A stretch of DNA of 64,000 bases from JBBQKG01 sp038326655 (GTDB lineage: Bacteria; Actinomycetota; Thermoleophilia; Solirubrobacterales; JBBDJG01). The stretch covers positions 1-64,000 of the forward strand of contig JBBQKG010000006.1 in NCBI GenBank assembly GCA_038326655.1. Reading direction: 5' to 3'. Position 1 is the first letter of the stretch. Every line of letters starts with the position of its first letter. Position numbers and translations under genes: made by a program. A model generated the notes under the pieces. That model was not told where the DNA came from. It was given only the letters and a program-made list of their open reading frames with translations, and searched no databases. Shown one piece after another: positions 15,460 through 23,896 of this stretch.

Positions 15460-17827
15460 GGGCGCACGGGTCGTCTTCGTCGGCACGCGCGGGCGTGCCG
15501 AGGAGGATCTCGTGCCGCGTGCTGGCTACCCGATCGAGTTCCTGTCCGTGACCGGGATCGACCGCCGCAACCCGCTTCGGGCTGCTGCCGCGGCCGCGCG
15601 GGCGGCGCGCGCCGTGCCCGCGGCCGCGTTGCTGCTGCGCCGTCTCGGCGCAGACGTGGTGCTCGGTGGCGGCGGATACGTCGCGGGGCCGGTGGGGCTC
15701 GCCGCGGCGCTGCTTCGAAAGCCGCTCGTCCTGACCGAGGCGGACAGCCGCCTCGGCTTCGCCAACCGGCTGCTCGCGCCCTACGCGCGGCGCGTGTGCC
15801 TCGCGTTCCCCCTGGCCGGCAGGGTGGGCACGCGATACGTGGTCACCGGGCGCCCGGTTCCGCGCTCGGTCGTGGTCACCGACCGCGGTGGCGCCCGCGC
15901 CCGTCTGGGCGTGCCCGCCGATGCCCGCTGCCTGCTCGTCTTCGGAGGAAGCCTCGGCGCGCGGAGCCTCAACCTCGCCGCGGTCGATGCGTTCGCCGCC
16001 ACCGATGAGCCCGCCGTCGTGCACGTGTCCGGCCGGCGCGACCACGCCGAGGTGGCCGCGCGGCTCGAGGCCGCTGGGCAGCCCGCGCACTACCGCCTCT
16101 TCGAGTACCTCGACTCGCTCGCCGACCCGCTGGCGGCCGCGGACCTCGTGCTCGCCCGGGCCGGAGGGTCGATCTTCGAGATCGCCGCCGCCGGCCGGCC
16201 CGCGGTGCTGGTCCCGTACCCGCACGCGAGCGCCGGCCACCAGAGCTCCAACGCGCGCTGGATGGCCGACGCGGGCGCGGCGGTCGTGGTGCCCGATGCC
16301 GAGCTCGACCCCGTGCGCCTGGGTCGCGTCGTCGAGGAGCTGTTCGCCGACCCCGTCCGGCTCGGTGCGATGGCGACGGCCGCGGGCGCGCTCGCCCGCC
16401 CCGACGCCGCCGCGCGCGTGGCCGACGAGGTGCTGCCGGGCGCGGCGGGGAGTCCCTGGAGCGGCCGGCGACTGCACTTCCTCGGCATTGGCGGCGCCGG
16501 CATGAGCGGGCTCGCGCTGGTCGCGGCGAAGCTCGGCGCGGAGGTGAGCGGCTGTGACCGCGCGGAGTCGCCCTACATGCGCGAGCTTCGGGAGGCCGGC
16601 ATCGAGCCGCAGATCGGCCACGACGCCGGCCACGCGGTGCCGGGTGTCGAGCTGGTCGCCTCGAGCGCGATCGCCGATCACGAGCCCGAGCTTGTCGCGG
16701 CCCGCGAGCGCGGGGTGCCGGCGCACCGGCGGGCCGCGTTGCTGGCGGAGATCGCGGGGCTGCGGCGCGTGATCGCGATCGCCGGGGCCCACGGGAAGAC
16801 CACCACGACCGCGATGACCGCGGCCGCGCTCGAGGGCTGCGGCCTCGACCCCTCCTACCTGGTGGGAGCGGAGCTCCGCCTGGCGGACGGGATGCGCGTC
16901 TCCAATGCCCGCTGGGGCGGGGGAGAGTGGATCGTGGTGGAGGCCGACGAGTCCGACCGCTCGTTCCTGGCCCTTTCCCCCGAGGTCGCGGTGGTCACCA
17001 GCGTCGAGCTCGACCACCACGCGACCTACGCATCCGAGCTCGAGCTGGCCGAGGCCTTCCAGCAGTTCCTCGAACGCCTGCCGGAGACCGGCACGGCGGC
17101 CGTCTGGGAGCACGCCGGGTTGAGCGCACCCGGCGGGCGCACGACGATCACCTACGGGCTCGGCGACGGCGCCTCGGTCCAGGCCCGCGCGGTCGAGCGC
17201 GCCGGTGCCGGGATGCGGTTCGAGCTGCTTCGCGACGGCGCGCCCGTGACCACCGTCTCGCTCCCGGTGCCGGGCCAGCACAACGTGTTGAACGCGCTGG
17301 GCGCGCTGGCCGCGGCCGAAGCGGCGGGCTGCCCGCTCGATCGCGCGGCCGCGGCGCTCGCGAGCTTCCGGCCGGCGGCGCGGCGGTTTGAACCGGTCGG
17401 CGAGGCAAACGGCGCGCTCATCTTCGACGACTACGCCCACCACCCCACCGAGGTCGAGGCGACCATGCGCGCGGCGCGGGCGCTCGAGCCGAAGCGCCTG
17501 GTCGCCGCCTTCCAGCCCCACCTCTACTCGCGCACGCTCCATCTGCACCGCGAGTTCGGCCGGGCGCTCGCGCTCGCGGACGTGGTCGTGGTGCTCGACG
17601 TCTACGGGGCGCGCGAGCAGCCCACCGGCGAGCTCGAGGGCGTCACCGGCAAGCTGGTCGCCGACGCGGCCGCCGACCACGCAGGGGGCCGCCAGGTCTG
17701 GTGGCTGCCCACGATCGAGGATGCGCGCGCGATGCTCGCGCGCCACCTCGAGCCGGGCGATCTGCTGGTGACCCTCGGTGCGGGTGACGTGGACCGGCTC
17801 GCGCGGGGGCTCGCCGAGAGCCGGTGA
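15377..17827 (+). CDS. murG/murC: MurG-MurC fusion: lipid II GlcNAc transferase / UDP-MurNAc:L-Ala ligase
   Basis: 816 residues in one uninterrupted frame. Residues 1-~355 are MurG: GGTAGHVVPALAVADEL, GGGGYVAGP, GSLGARSLN and the UDP-GlcNAc site RAGGSIFEIAAAGRPAVLVP followed by GHQSSN. From residue ~364 the protein is a complete MurC: FLGIGGAGMSGLA, GAHGKTTTTAM, EADESDRSFL and FDDYAHHPTEVEA. The first half makes lipid II at the membrane; the second makes UDP-MurNAc-L-Ala in the cytoplasm. The linker is only about ten residues (LPGAAGSPWSG). The start is ATG with AAAAGGA (15364-15370) 6 bases upstream, inside the ftsW tail. Confidence 0.95.
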   Translation: MPTVVIAAGGTAGHVVPALAVADELRDRGARVVFVGTRGRAEEDLVPRAGYPIEFLSVTGIDRRNPLRAAAAAARAARAVPAAALLLRRLGADVVLGGGGYVAGPVGLAAALLRKPLVLTEADSRLGFANRLLAPYARRVCLAFPLAGRVGTRYVVTGRPVPRSVVVTDRGGARARLGVPADARCLLVFGGSLGARSLNLAAVDAFAATDEPAVVHVSGRRDHAEVAARLEAAGQPAHYRLFEYLDSLADPLAAADLVLARAGGSIFEIAAAGRPAVLVPYPHASAGHQSSNARWMADAGAAVVVPDAELDPVRLGRVVEELFADPVRLGAMATAAGALARPDAAARVADEVLPGAAGSPWSGRRLHFLGIGGAGMSGLALVAAKLGAEVSGCDRAESPYMRELREAGIEPQIGHDAGHAVPGVELVASSAIADHEPELVAARERGVPAHRRAALLAEIAGLRRVIAIAGAHGKTTTTAMTAAALEGCGLDPSYLVGAELRLADGMRVSNARWGGGEWIVVEADESDRSFLALSPEVAVVTSVELDHHATYASELELAEAFQQFLERLPETGTAAVWEHAGLSAPGGRTTITYGLGDGASVQARAVERAGAGMRFELLRDGAPVTTVSLPVPGQHNVLNALGALAAAEAAGCPLDRAAAALASFRPAARRFEPVGEANGALIFDDYAHHPTEVEATMRAARALEPKRLVAAFQPHLYSRTLHLHREFGRALALADVVVVLDVYGAREQPTGELEGVTGKLVADAAADHAGGRQVWWLPTIEDARAMLARHLEPGDLLVTLGAGDVDRLARGLAESR

Positions 17828-18738
17828 GCGGCCCTGCGAGAGTTCCCGGGGGCGTCGAGCGGGACTATCCCCTGGCGCGGCTCACGACGATCCGGACGGG
17901 CGGACCGGCGGAGCACTTTGCCCGCGTCGACACGCAGGAGCGTCTGGAGCGCCTGCTGAAGTGGTCCCAGGAAGCTGGCCTCGAGGTAGGAGTCGTGGGG
18001 TCGGGATCGAATCTGCTCGTGGCGGACCAGGGGGTCCGCGGGCTTGTCGTGAAGCTGGACGGAGGACTGGCACGGATCGAGCACGAGGATGGTCACCTGA
18101 CCTGTGGGGGCGGAGCGCGCCTGCCGCAGGCCTCGGCGCGTGCGGCCGCGCTCGGCCTCGCCGGCCTCGAGTTCGGCGTGAACATCCCCGGGACTGTCGG
18201 CGGCGCGGTGCGCATGAACGCCAACGCCTACGGCGGCGAGCTGGGGCAGGTGCTGGCCTGGGTCGACGTCGCGACTCCGGCGGGCACCGACAGGCGCCGT
18301 CCCGGCCAGCTCGGCTTCGCCTACCGCACCTCCAACCTCGGGCACCGGGAAGTCGTGGCGCGGGCGTCGTTTGCGCTCCAGCGCTCCGACCCGGCCACGG
18401 TCAAGGCGGTGCTGGCCGACATGCGCGCGCGCCGGCGCGAGGCGCAGCCGTCGGGCATCAAGACCTTCGGCTCGACCTTCAAGAACCCCGAGGACGCACG
18501 CGCGGAGGGGCGGACCGCCGGGCAGCTGCTCGAGGCCGCGGGCTGCAAGGGCCTCCAGGTCGGCGGTGCCCGGTTCAGTCCCAAGCATGCGAACTTCATC
18601 GAGAACGTGGGTGGGCGTGCCACCACCGGCGACGTGCTCGCGCTGATCGCCGAGGGGCGGCGCAAGGTGCGTGATCGCTTCGGCGTCGAGCTCGAGACCG
18701 AGGTGCAGCTGCTCGGCGACCCGGGCCGCAGGGGATGA
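17824..18738 (+). CDS. murB: UDP-N-acetylenolpyruvoylglucosamine reductase MurB
   Basis: 304 residues, type I MurB, GTG overlapping the fusion gene's stop. FAD-binding segments TTIRTGGPAEHF, VVGSGSNLLVADQG and GIPGT-like NIPGTVGGAVRMNANAYGGE are present. GSTFKNP carries the catalytic Ser, and QVGGARFSPKHANFIEN is the C-terminal substrate motif. It reduces enolpyruvyl-UDP-GlcNAc to UDP-MurNAc using NADPH, directly supplying the MurC half encoded just upstream. Confidence 0.95.
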   Translation: MSGPARVPGGVERDYPLARLTTIRTGGPAEHFARVDTQERLERLLKWSQEAGLEVGVVGSGSNLLVADQGVRGLVVKLDGGLARIEHEDGHLTCGGGARLPQASARAAALGLAGLEFGVNIPGTVGGAVRMNANAYGGELGQVLAWVDVATPAGTDRRRPGQLGFAYRTSNLGHREVVARASFALQRSDPATVKAVLADMRARRREAQPSGIKTFGSTFKNPEDARAEGRTAGQLLEAAGCKGLQVGGARFSPKHANFIENVGGRATTGDVLALIAEGRRKVRDRFGVELETEVQLLGDPGRRG

Positions 18739-19484
18739 CGGTCGCCCGCAAAGCCGTGCTCGGCGCAGGGGCGGTGGCGGTGCTCCTGGCCGCGTGGCTT
18801 GCCTGGGGCTGGTTCCGGGACTCCTCGCTCGTGAAGGTCCACCACGTCGAGATCGCCGGCGTCAGCAACGGCCCGGACGCGGCCGCGATCAAGCGTGAGC
18901 TGAGCCAGACGGCACGCGAGATGACGAGCCTCGACGTCCACGAGGGAAAGCTCGAGCACGCGGTCTCGGCCTATCCGGTCGTCCGGTCGGTGTCGGCGTC
19001 GGGCAACTTTCCGAGCACCGTGCGCGTGACGGTCCACGAATACGTCCCGGTCGCCGCGCTGGCCGGCCCGGACGGCCGCTCGGTCCCGGTCGCCTCCGAC
19101 GGCACCCTGCTCCCGCATGCCCGCGGGCACAAGCTTCCCGCGGTGGCCGTCACCGCGCTGCCGGAGCGGGACGGGTTCGAGAGCCGCCGTGTGAGCACCC
19201 TCGTACGGGTGCTGGCGGACGCGCCCGCGCCGCTGCGGCCGCAGCTCGGCCGAGCCTATCTCGTGAAGGAGGGCGGCATCCAGGTGTCGTTCCGGAGCGG
19301 CCCGACGCTCGAGCTCGGCACGTCTGCACGCCTGGCGGCGAAGTGGGCGTCGGCCACGCGCGTGCTCGCCGCGCCGTCGTCGAGCGGCGCCAGCACGATC
19401 GATGTCCGGCTGCCGGAACGACCTGCCGCCAGCGGTTTCGGCGGCCAGCAGGCGCAGTCGAGCCTGGTGAACCCTCAAGGTTGA
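18735..19484 (+). CDS. ftsQ: FtsQ/DivIB-type cell division protein
   Basis: 249 residues, ATG overlapping the murB stop. An N-terminal membrane helix (VLGAGAVAVLLAAWLAWGWF) is followed by a POTRA-like domain beginning VKVHHVEIAGVS with the YPVVRSVSASGNFPSTVRVTVHEYVPVAAL segment typical of FtsQ. FtsQ bridges early and late divisome proteins and interacts with FtsL and the septal PBP, both encoded upstream. The C-terminal part is less conserved and ends in a Gln/Ser-rich tail. Confidence 0.85.
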   Translation: MTVARKAVLGAGAVAVLLAAWLAWGWFRDSSLVKVHHVEIAGVSNGPDAAAIKRELSQTAREMTSLDVHEGKLEHAVSAYPVVRSVSASGNFPSTVRVTVHEYVPVAALAGPDGRSVPVASDGTLLPHARGHKLPAVAVTALPERDGFESRRVSTLVRVLADAPAPLRPQLGRAYLVKEGGIQVSFRSGPTLELGTSARLAAKWASATRVLAAPSSSGASTIDVRLPERPAASGFGGQQAQSSLVNPQG

Positions 19485-19642
19485 GTCGAGGGAATCATCC
19501 CTCCAGTTCCGGTTGAGGCGATCGCCGGGCCGCGGCCGAGATCCTGCAGCGCGATTGCACCGATGCGGGAATTCGCCTATCGTGCCGAACTTACGTATGC
19601 AGGGAAAGCTTCGCGAAGGCTCGACCCGCGCTTGAGACTCGC
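19485..19642 (+). promoter_or_regulatory. ftsZ upstream region with predicted promoter
   Basis: A 158-base gap separates ftsQ and ftsZ. TTGCAC (19555-19560) and TATCGT (19578-19583), 17 bases apart, form a plausible promoter; transcription would start near 19590. Just after ftsQ two small inverted repeats stand in tandem: CTCAA/TTGAG (19474-19485, spanning the stop) and GAGGGA/TCCCTC (19488-19503). They may end or attenuate read-through from the long dcw transcript so that FtsZ can be set independently. Confidence 0.5.
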
Positions 19643-20716
19643 ATGGAAAGCTCCGGTTATCTCGCTGTCATAAAGGTCGTCGGAATCGGCGGCGGCGGTA
19701 CCAATGCGGTCAACCGCATGGTCGACGCTGGCCTCAAGGGCGTCGAGTTCATCGCCGTCAACACCGACAACCAGGCGCTCCTGATGACGGACGCCGACAT
19801 CAAGCTCAACATCGGCTCCGAGCTCACGAAGGGACTCGGCGCGGGCGCCAACCCGGAGGTCGGGTACGCCGCGGCCGAGGAGAGCCACGACGAGATCAAG
19901 GAGTCGCTGAAGGGCGCGGACATGGTGTTCGTGACCGCCGGCGAGGGCGGCGGCACCGGCACCGGCGGCGCGCCGGTCGTGGCTGAGATCGCCAAGGAGG
20001 AGATCGGGGCCCTGACGGTGGGCGTCGTGACCCGCCCGTTCGAGTTCGAGGGCGCGCGCCGCGCCGAGCAGGCCGAGCAGGGCATCCGCGAGCTTCGCGA
20101 CAAGGTCGACACGCTGATCGTGATCCCCAACGAGCGCCTGCTGATGATGGTCGAGCGGCGCACGAGCATCCTGGACGCGTTCCGCGAGGCCGACAACGTC
20201 CTGCGCCAGGGCGTGCAGGGCATCACCGACCTGATCACGGTCCCCGGCCTGATCAACCTCGACTTCGCCGACGTGCGCACGATCATGCGCGACGCCGGCT
20301 CCGCGCTGATGGGCATCGGCGTCGCCTCGGGCGAGAACCGCGCCGGCGAGGCCGCCAAGAACGCGATCTCCTCGCCGCTCCTCGAGGAGTCGGTCGAGGG
20401 GGCCACCGGGATCCTTCTGAACATCACGGGCGGCCGCGACCTCGGGCTCTTCGAAGTCAACGAGGCGGCCGAGATCGTCACCTCGGCGGCCGACAAGAAC
20501 TCGAACATCATCTTCGGCTCCGTGATCGACGACTCGCTCGAGGACGAGGTCCGCGTGACCGTGATCGCGACCGGTTTCGACGGGCACCGCCCGCGCAGCG
20601 GCTCACGACGCGCGACCGGCGTCGGCCCGCGCGATGTCGTGATGGACGACCGCACGCGCCGCGGCCTGGAGATCGGGGACGATGAAATCGATATCCCCGA
20701 GTTTTTGAAGGAATAG
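19643..20716 (+). CDS. ftsZ: Cell division GTPase FtsZ
   Basis: 357 residues. Tubulin-family GTPase with VVGIGGGGTNAVNRM, the signature loop GGGTGTGGAPVV, NTDNQAL and the T7-loop region NLDFADVRTIM that supplies the catalytic Asp. The disordered linker is short (~40 residues, Arg/Gly-rich) and the C-terminal conserved peptide DEIDIPEFLKE is intact, which should bind membrane tethers such as SepF. It has its own predicted promoter. Unlike many actinobacteria, no sepF, yggS or divIVA gene follows. Confidence 0.98.
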   Translation: MESSGYLAVIKVVGIGGGGTNAVNRMVDAGLKGVEFIAVNTDNQALLMTDADIKLNIGSELTKGLGAGANPEVGYAAAEESHDEIKESLKGADMVFVTAGEGGGTGTGGAPVVAEIAKEEIGALTVGVVTRPFEFEGARRAEQAEQGIRELRDKVDTLIVIPNERLLMMVERRTSILDAFREADNVLRQGVQGITDLITVPGLINLDFADVRTIMRDAGSALMGIGVASGENRAGEAAKNAISSPLLEESVEGATGILLNITGGRDLGLFEVNEAAEIVTSAADKNSNIIFGSVIDDSLEDEVRVTVIATGFDGHRPRSGSRRATGVGPRDVVMDDRTRRGLEIGDDEIDIPEFLKE

Positions 20717-20727
20717 GGAATAACTGG

Positions 20728-20753
20728 CCAAATTTCTGCGAGCAGAAATTTGG
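20728..20753. terminator. Hairpin terminator between convergent ftsZ and VWA gene
   Basis: Arms CCAAATTTCTG (20728-20738) and CAGAAATTTGG (20743-20753) are a perfect 11-base inverted repeat around a CGAG loop. It lies 12 bases after the ftsZ stop and between convergent genes, so it could serve both strands; the A/T runs in the stem supply a T run on either strand. Its low GC stands out in this genome. Confidence 0.75.
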
Positions 20754-20809
20754 GTTAGGTGAGGGTTCGCGGTGGTGAAGCTTCCGGTGGGTGAGCCGCG
20801 CCGCCGGCG

Positions 20810-21802
20810 CTACGGCAGGCGCCCGAACCAGGCCAGCGAGAACACGCCGCCCAGCATCATCAGGGCCAGGCCGCCCGCTGCGAAGGCGGCGGTCAGCTCG
20901 CGATGCTCCTTCTTGAAGCCGATCCGCGAGCCGAGGCTCTTGTAGATGCCGCTCAGCTTCTTCGCGTCGGCGGTGGCGAAGAACGTGCCGCCGGTGAGGT
21001 CCGCGACGCGCTTGAGCGTCGAGCGATCGGGGGGCACCTGCACGGTGCGGTATCCGCCGACCGGGTCCGCGACCTGGACCACTGCGTTCTCCGTGCCCAG
21101 CGCGACGGTGTAGACGGGAACGTTCAGGTCCTTGGCATGCTGGGCGGCGCGCACCGGCGGGAGCCCCGTGGTGCTCTTGCCGTCCGAGAGCAGCAGCACG
21201 ACCGCGGGCGGAGCGCTCTTCTTGGCCGCGGGGTCGGCGGCCTGCTTCTTCTGGGCGTCCTTCAGCACCGGCTTCAGCGCGCCGAGCGCGGTCTCGATCC
21301 CGCTGCCGATCGCGGTACCGCCGCCCGCCCGCAGCGTGTCGAGGCCGGCCTTCACCCGTTCGCGGTCCGAGGTCGGCGGCACCAGCAGCTGCGAGTTGCT
21401 GTTGAAGGTGATGAAGCCGAGGTCGACCTTGTCCGGCGTCTGGTCGACGAAGTTCTTGCCGGCGTTGCGTGCGGCGATCAGGCGGGTCGGCTTCACGTCG
21501 CTCGCGTCCATCGAGCCCGAGGAGTCGGTCACCAGCATCACGGTCGCTTTGCGCTTGGCCACGTTGACGGTCTCGTGCGGCCTCGCAACCGCGAGCGCGA
21601 GCGTCGCGATCGCGATCAGGTAGAGCAGCGGCGGGATGTGGCGGCGCCAGCTCGGGGTGTCGGAGACCACTCCCGCGAGCAGGTCCATGTTCGTGAAGCG
21701 GACCGCGAAGCGCCGTCGCCTGCGCTGCGCGGCGGCGTAGACAAGCATCGTGAGTGGGACGAAAGCGAGCAGCAGCAGCGCGGCCGGGTACTGGAAGCTC
21801 AT
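20810..21802 (-). CDS. VWA-domain membrane protein (BatA-like)
   Basis: 330 residues from the ATG at 21802. The N-terminal BatA/aerotolerance module is MSFQYPAALLLLAFVPLTML, followed by RFTNMDLL and a second helix (LLYLIAIATLALAVARP). The VWA domain has a complete MIDAS: DSSGSMDASD, a later TAIGSG and LLSDGKSTTG. A third helix closes the protein (FAAGGLALMMLGGVFSLAWF). VWA proteins beside MoxR ATPases are thought to act in assembly or metal-dependent maturation of other proteins, but the client here is unknown. It is last in a three-gene minus-strand operon. Confidence 0.85.
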   Translation of the reverse strand: MSFQYPAALLLLAFVPLTMLVYAAAQRRRRRFAVRFTNMDLLAGVVSDTPSWRRHIPPLLYLIAIATLALAVARPHETVNVAKRKATVMLVTDSSGSMDASDVKPTRLIAARNAGKNFVDQTPDKVDLGFITFNSNSQLLVPPTSDRERVKAGLDTLRAGGGTAIGSGIETALGALKPVLKDAQKKQAADPAAKKSAPPAVVLLLSDGKSTTGLPPVRAAQHAKDLNVPVYTVALGTENAVVQVADPVGGYRTVQVPPDRSTLKRVADLTGGTFFATADAKKLSGIYKSLGSRIGFKKEHRELTAAFAAGGLALMMLGGVFSLAWFGRLP

Positions 21803-22719
21803 CGGCGTCGCTTCCCGCGGTTCAGGTGCCGCGCGAGCTCGCGCAGCCAGTCGCCGGCGGTCGAGAGCACGATGTGGTCGGCGCCTGCTCGCCGCAGCTC
21901 GGCGGCGAGCGTCTCGCGCTCCTCGGCGGCACGCGCGGCGAAGCGCTTGCGGAGCCGGGGGCTGTTGGTGTCGACGCGAAGCTGGCGGCCGGTCTCGGGA
22001 TCCACCAGCCACAGGTCCCCAACCGCGGGCAACTCCTGCTCACGCGGGTCGCGGACCTCGATCGCGATCACGTGGTGGCGGTTCAGCAGACGGACCAGCT
22101 GCGGGCGCCAGTCGAACCGGCCCCTGAAGTCCGACACGACCACGACCATGCCGCGCTGGCGTGCGAGCTGCGAGGCCCGCCGGAGCGCCTCGCCGATCTC
22201 GGTCGCGCCGACGCCGTCCGGGGTCGGCTCGGTGCGCAGCGCAAGGCGCACGTTGAGCAGTCCCTGCCGGCCCTGGCGAGGGCGCATCGGCACGCGCTCC
22301 TGGCCGCCGAAGGGAAGGATCCCGAGGCGGTTTCCCTGGCGCGTGGCGAGATGGCCAAGGGCCAGCGCCGCCCCCTCGGCGACGTCCGCCTTCCGGCGAT
22401 CGGCCGTGCCGAAGGCCATCGAAGGCGACGTGTCGAGCAGGAGCCACGTGGTGAGCGTCCGCTCCGCGACGTGGACCCGCACATGGGGCTCGCGCATCCG
22501 CGCGGTGACGGCCCAGTCGATCTGGCGGACGTCGTCGCCGAGCTGGTAGGGGCGCACCTGGGCCAGCTCCGTACCGGTGCCGAGCGCGGGCGCACGGTGC
22601 TCGCCCGACACGAGGCTGTCGATGCGACGGCGGATCGTGAGGTCGAGCGCGCGCAGGACCGCCTCGGGCGTCGGCCCGGGCCCCGGCGCGCCGGGGCTCC
22701 GCTGTGAGCTGAGCGTCAA
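21799..22719 (-). CDS. DUF58 family protein
   Basis: 306 residues from a TTG at 22719 that overlaps the moxR stop (TTGA); it overlaps the VWA gene by 4 bases at its end. The DUF58 signature YQLGDDVRQIDWAVTARM is present, followed by a VWA-like fold (LLLDTSPSMAFG ... VVVVSDFRG). It lacks the N-terminal membrane helices that many DUF58 proteins have, so it is probably cytoplasmic. MoxR-DUF58-VWA is a common co-operonic trio. Confidence 0.85.
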   Translation of the reverse strand: MTLSSQRSPGAPGPGPTPEAVLRALDLTIRRRIDSLVSGEHRAPALGTGTELAQVRPYQLGDDVRQIDWAVTARMREPHVRVHVAERTLTTWLLLDTSPSMAFGTADRRKADVAEGAALALGHLATRQGNRLGILPFGGQERVPMRPRQGRQGLLNVRLALRTEPTPDGVGATEIGEALRRASQLARQRGMVVVVSDFRGRFDWRPQLVRLLNRHHVIAIEVRDPREQELPAVGDLWLVDPETGRQLRVDTNSPRLRKRFAARAAEERETLAAELRRAGADHIVLSTAGDWLRELARHLNRGKRRR

Positions 22720-23744
22720 GCGGCCGCTTCCTCGCCCTTCGAGAGCGATACGGCCGGCGCCTTGACCGCGGCCACGACGCGGTCGAGGATCGTGTCGGCG
22801 TCGATCTCGTCGGCGAGCGCCTCGTAGGTGAGCACGAGGCGGTGCCGCAGCACGTCGTGGGCGAGCGATTCGACATCCTCGGGAAGGACGTATCCGCGCC
22901 CGCGGAGCAGCGCGAGCGCGCGGCCGGCGTGGATCAGGTTGATCGAGCCGCGCGGGCTCGCGCCGTACTCGATGTAGCGCGCAAGGTCGCCGAGCCCGTA
23001 GTCGGCGGGCTTGCGCGTCGCCGCGCACAGTGCGACGGCATATTCGTTCACCCCTCGGTCCACGAAGATCTCGGCCGCGGCGCGCTGGCTTTCGATCAGG
23101 CGCTCGGGCGACAGCACCTCCTCGACGTCCGCGGCCGGCTCGAGTGAGCGGTCGACGACGAGCGACTCCTCGTTCGCGGACGGGTAGTCGACCAGCACCT
23201 TGAACATGAACCGGTCGATCTGGGCCTCCGGGAGCGGGTAGGTGCCTTCGGACTCGATCGGGTTCTGCGTCGCGAGCGCGAGGAACGGGTGGGGCGCCGA
23301 GAAGGTGTCGGGGCCGATCGTGACCTGGCGCTCCTGCATCACCTCGAGCAGCGCGGACTGCACCTTGGCCGGCGCGCGGTTGATCTCGTCCGCGAGCAGG
23401 AAGTTGCAGAAGACCGGGCCGAGCTCGGTGTCGAAGCGCCCGCTGTCGGGCCGGTAGATGCGCGTGCCGACGAGGTCCGAGGGGACGAGGTCGGGGGTGA
23501 ACTGGATCCGCTTGAAGGTGCCCCCGAGCACGTCGCTGACGGTCTTGATCGTCATCGTCTTCGCGAGGCCGGGCACTCCCTCGAGCAGGATGTGGCCGTC
23601 GGCGAGGAGGGCCACGAAGACCCGCTCGAGCATCGTCTCCTGGCCGACGATCCGGCGCTTGACCTCGAACAGCGCGGTCTCGAAGGTCTTGCGCACCTGG
23701 TCCGGCCCGCCAGCGGCGGCAAGTCGCGGCTGCTCGATCGTCAT
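22716..23744 (-). CDS. MoxR-type AAA+ ATPase
   Basis: 342 residues. Walker A LEGVPGLAKTMTIK, Walker B LLADEINRAPAKVQSALLE, sensor ATQNPIESEGTYPLPEAQIDRFMF and sensor-2 GASPRGSINLIHAGRA are all standard for MoxR. The start is ATG at 23744, with AGAGGAG five bases upstream; a GTG eight codons further up is less likely. MoxR proteins act as chaperones with VWA partners, here the two downstream genes. First gene of the minus-strand operon. Confidence 0.92.
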   Translation of the reverse strand: MTIEQPRLAAAGGPDQVRKTFETALFEVKRRIVGQETMLERVFVALLADGHILLEGVPGLAKTMTIKTVSDVLGGTFKRIQFTPDLVPSDLVGTRIYRPDSGRFDTELGPVFCNFLLADEINRAPAKVQSALLEVMQERQVTIGPDTFSAPHPFLALATQNPIESEGTYPLPEAQIDRFMFKVLVDYPSANEESLVVDRSLEPAADVEEVLSPERLIESQRAAAEIFVDRGVNEYAVALCAATRKPADYGLGDLARYIEYGASPRGSINLIHAGRALALLRGRGYVLPEDVESLAHDVLRHRLVLTYEALADEIDADTILDRVVAAVKAPAVSLSKGEEAAA

Positions 23745-23896
23745 CTCGCTCCTCTCGCGTTTGTTCACGTGGGCGAGCCCCAGAGCCCCCGCCCGAGACT
23801 GATATTTGTAGCGGGAAGGCGTTAAGAGCGTGTAAGAATGCGCACCCTGCGGTCCGCCGGACGGCGCCGGAACTGGTTGCTAGGGTTTTTCGAGTC
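23745..23896. promoter_or_regulatory. Divergent intergenic region, moxR / gcvT
   Basis: 152 bases holding the promoters of both operons. An AT-richer patch at 23799-23838 (ATATTTGTAG and TAAGAAT) is the likeliest polymerase contact zone, but I could not fix -35/-10 pairs with confidence. TAGGGT (23881-23886) lies 10 bases before the gcvT GTG. No tandem glycine aptamer was seen. Confidence 0.35.

Noticed and set aside
23745..23896. Glycine riboswitch before gcvT
   Set aside because: The 152-base gap shows no tandem aptamer architecture.
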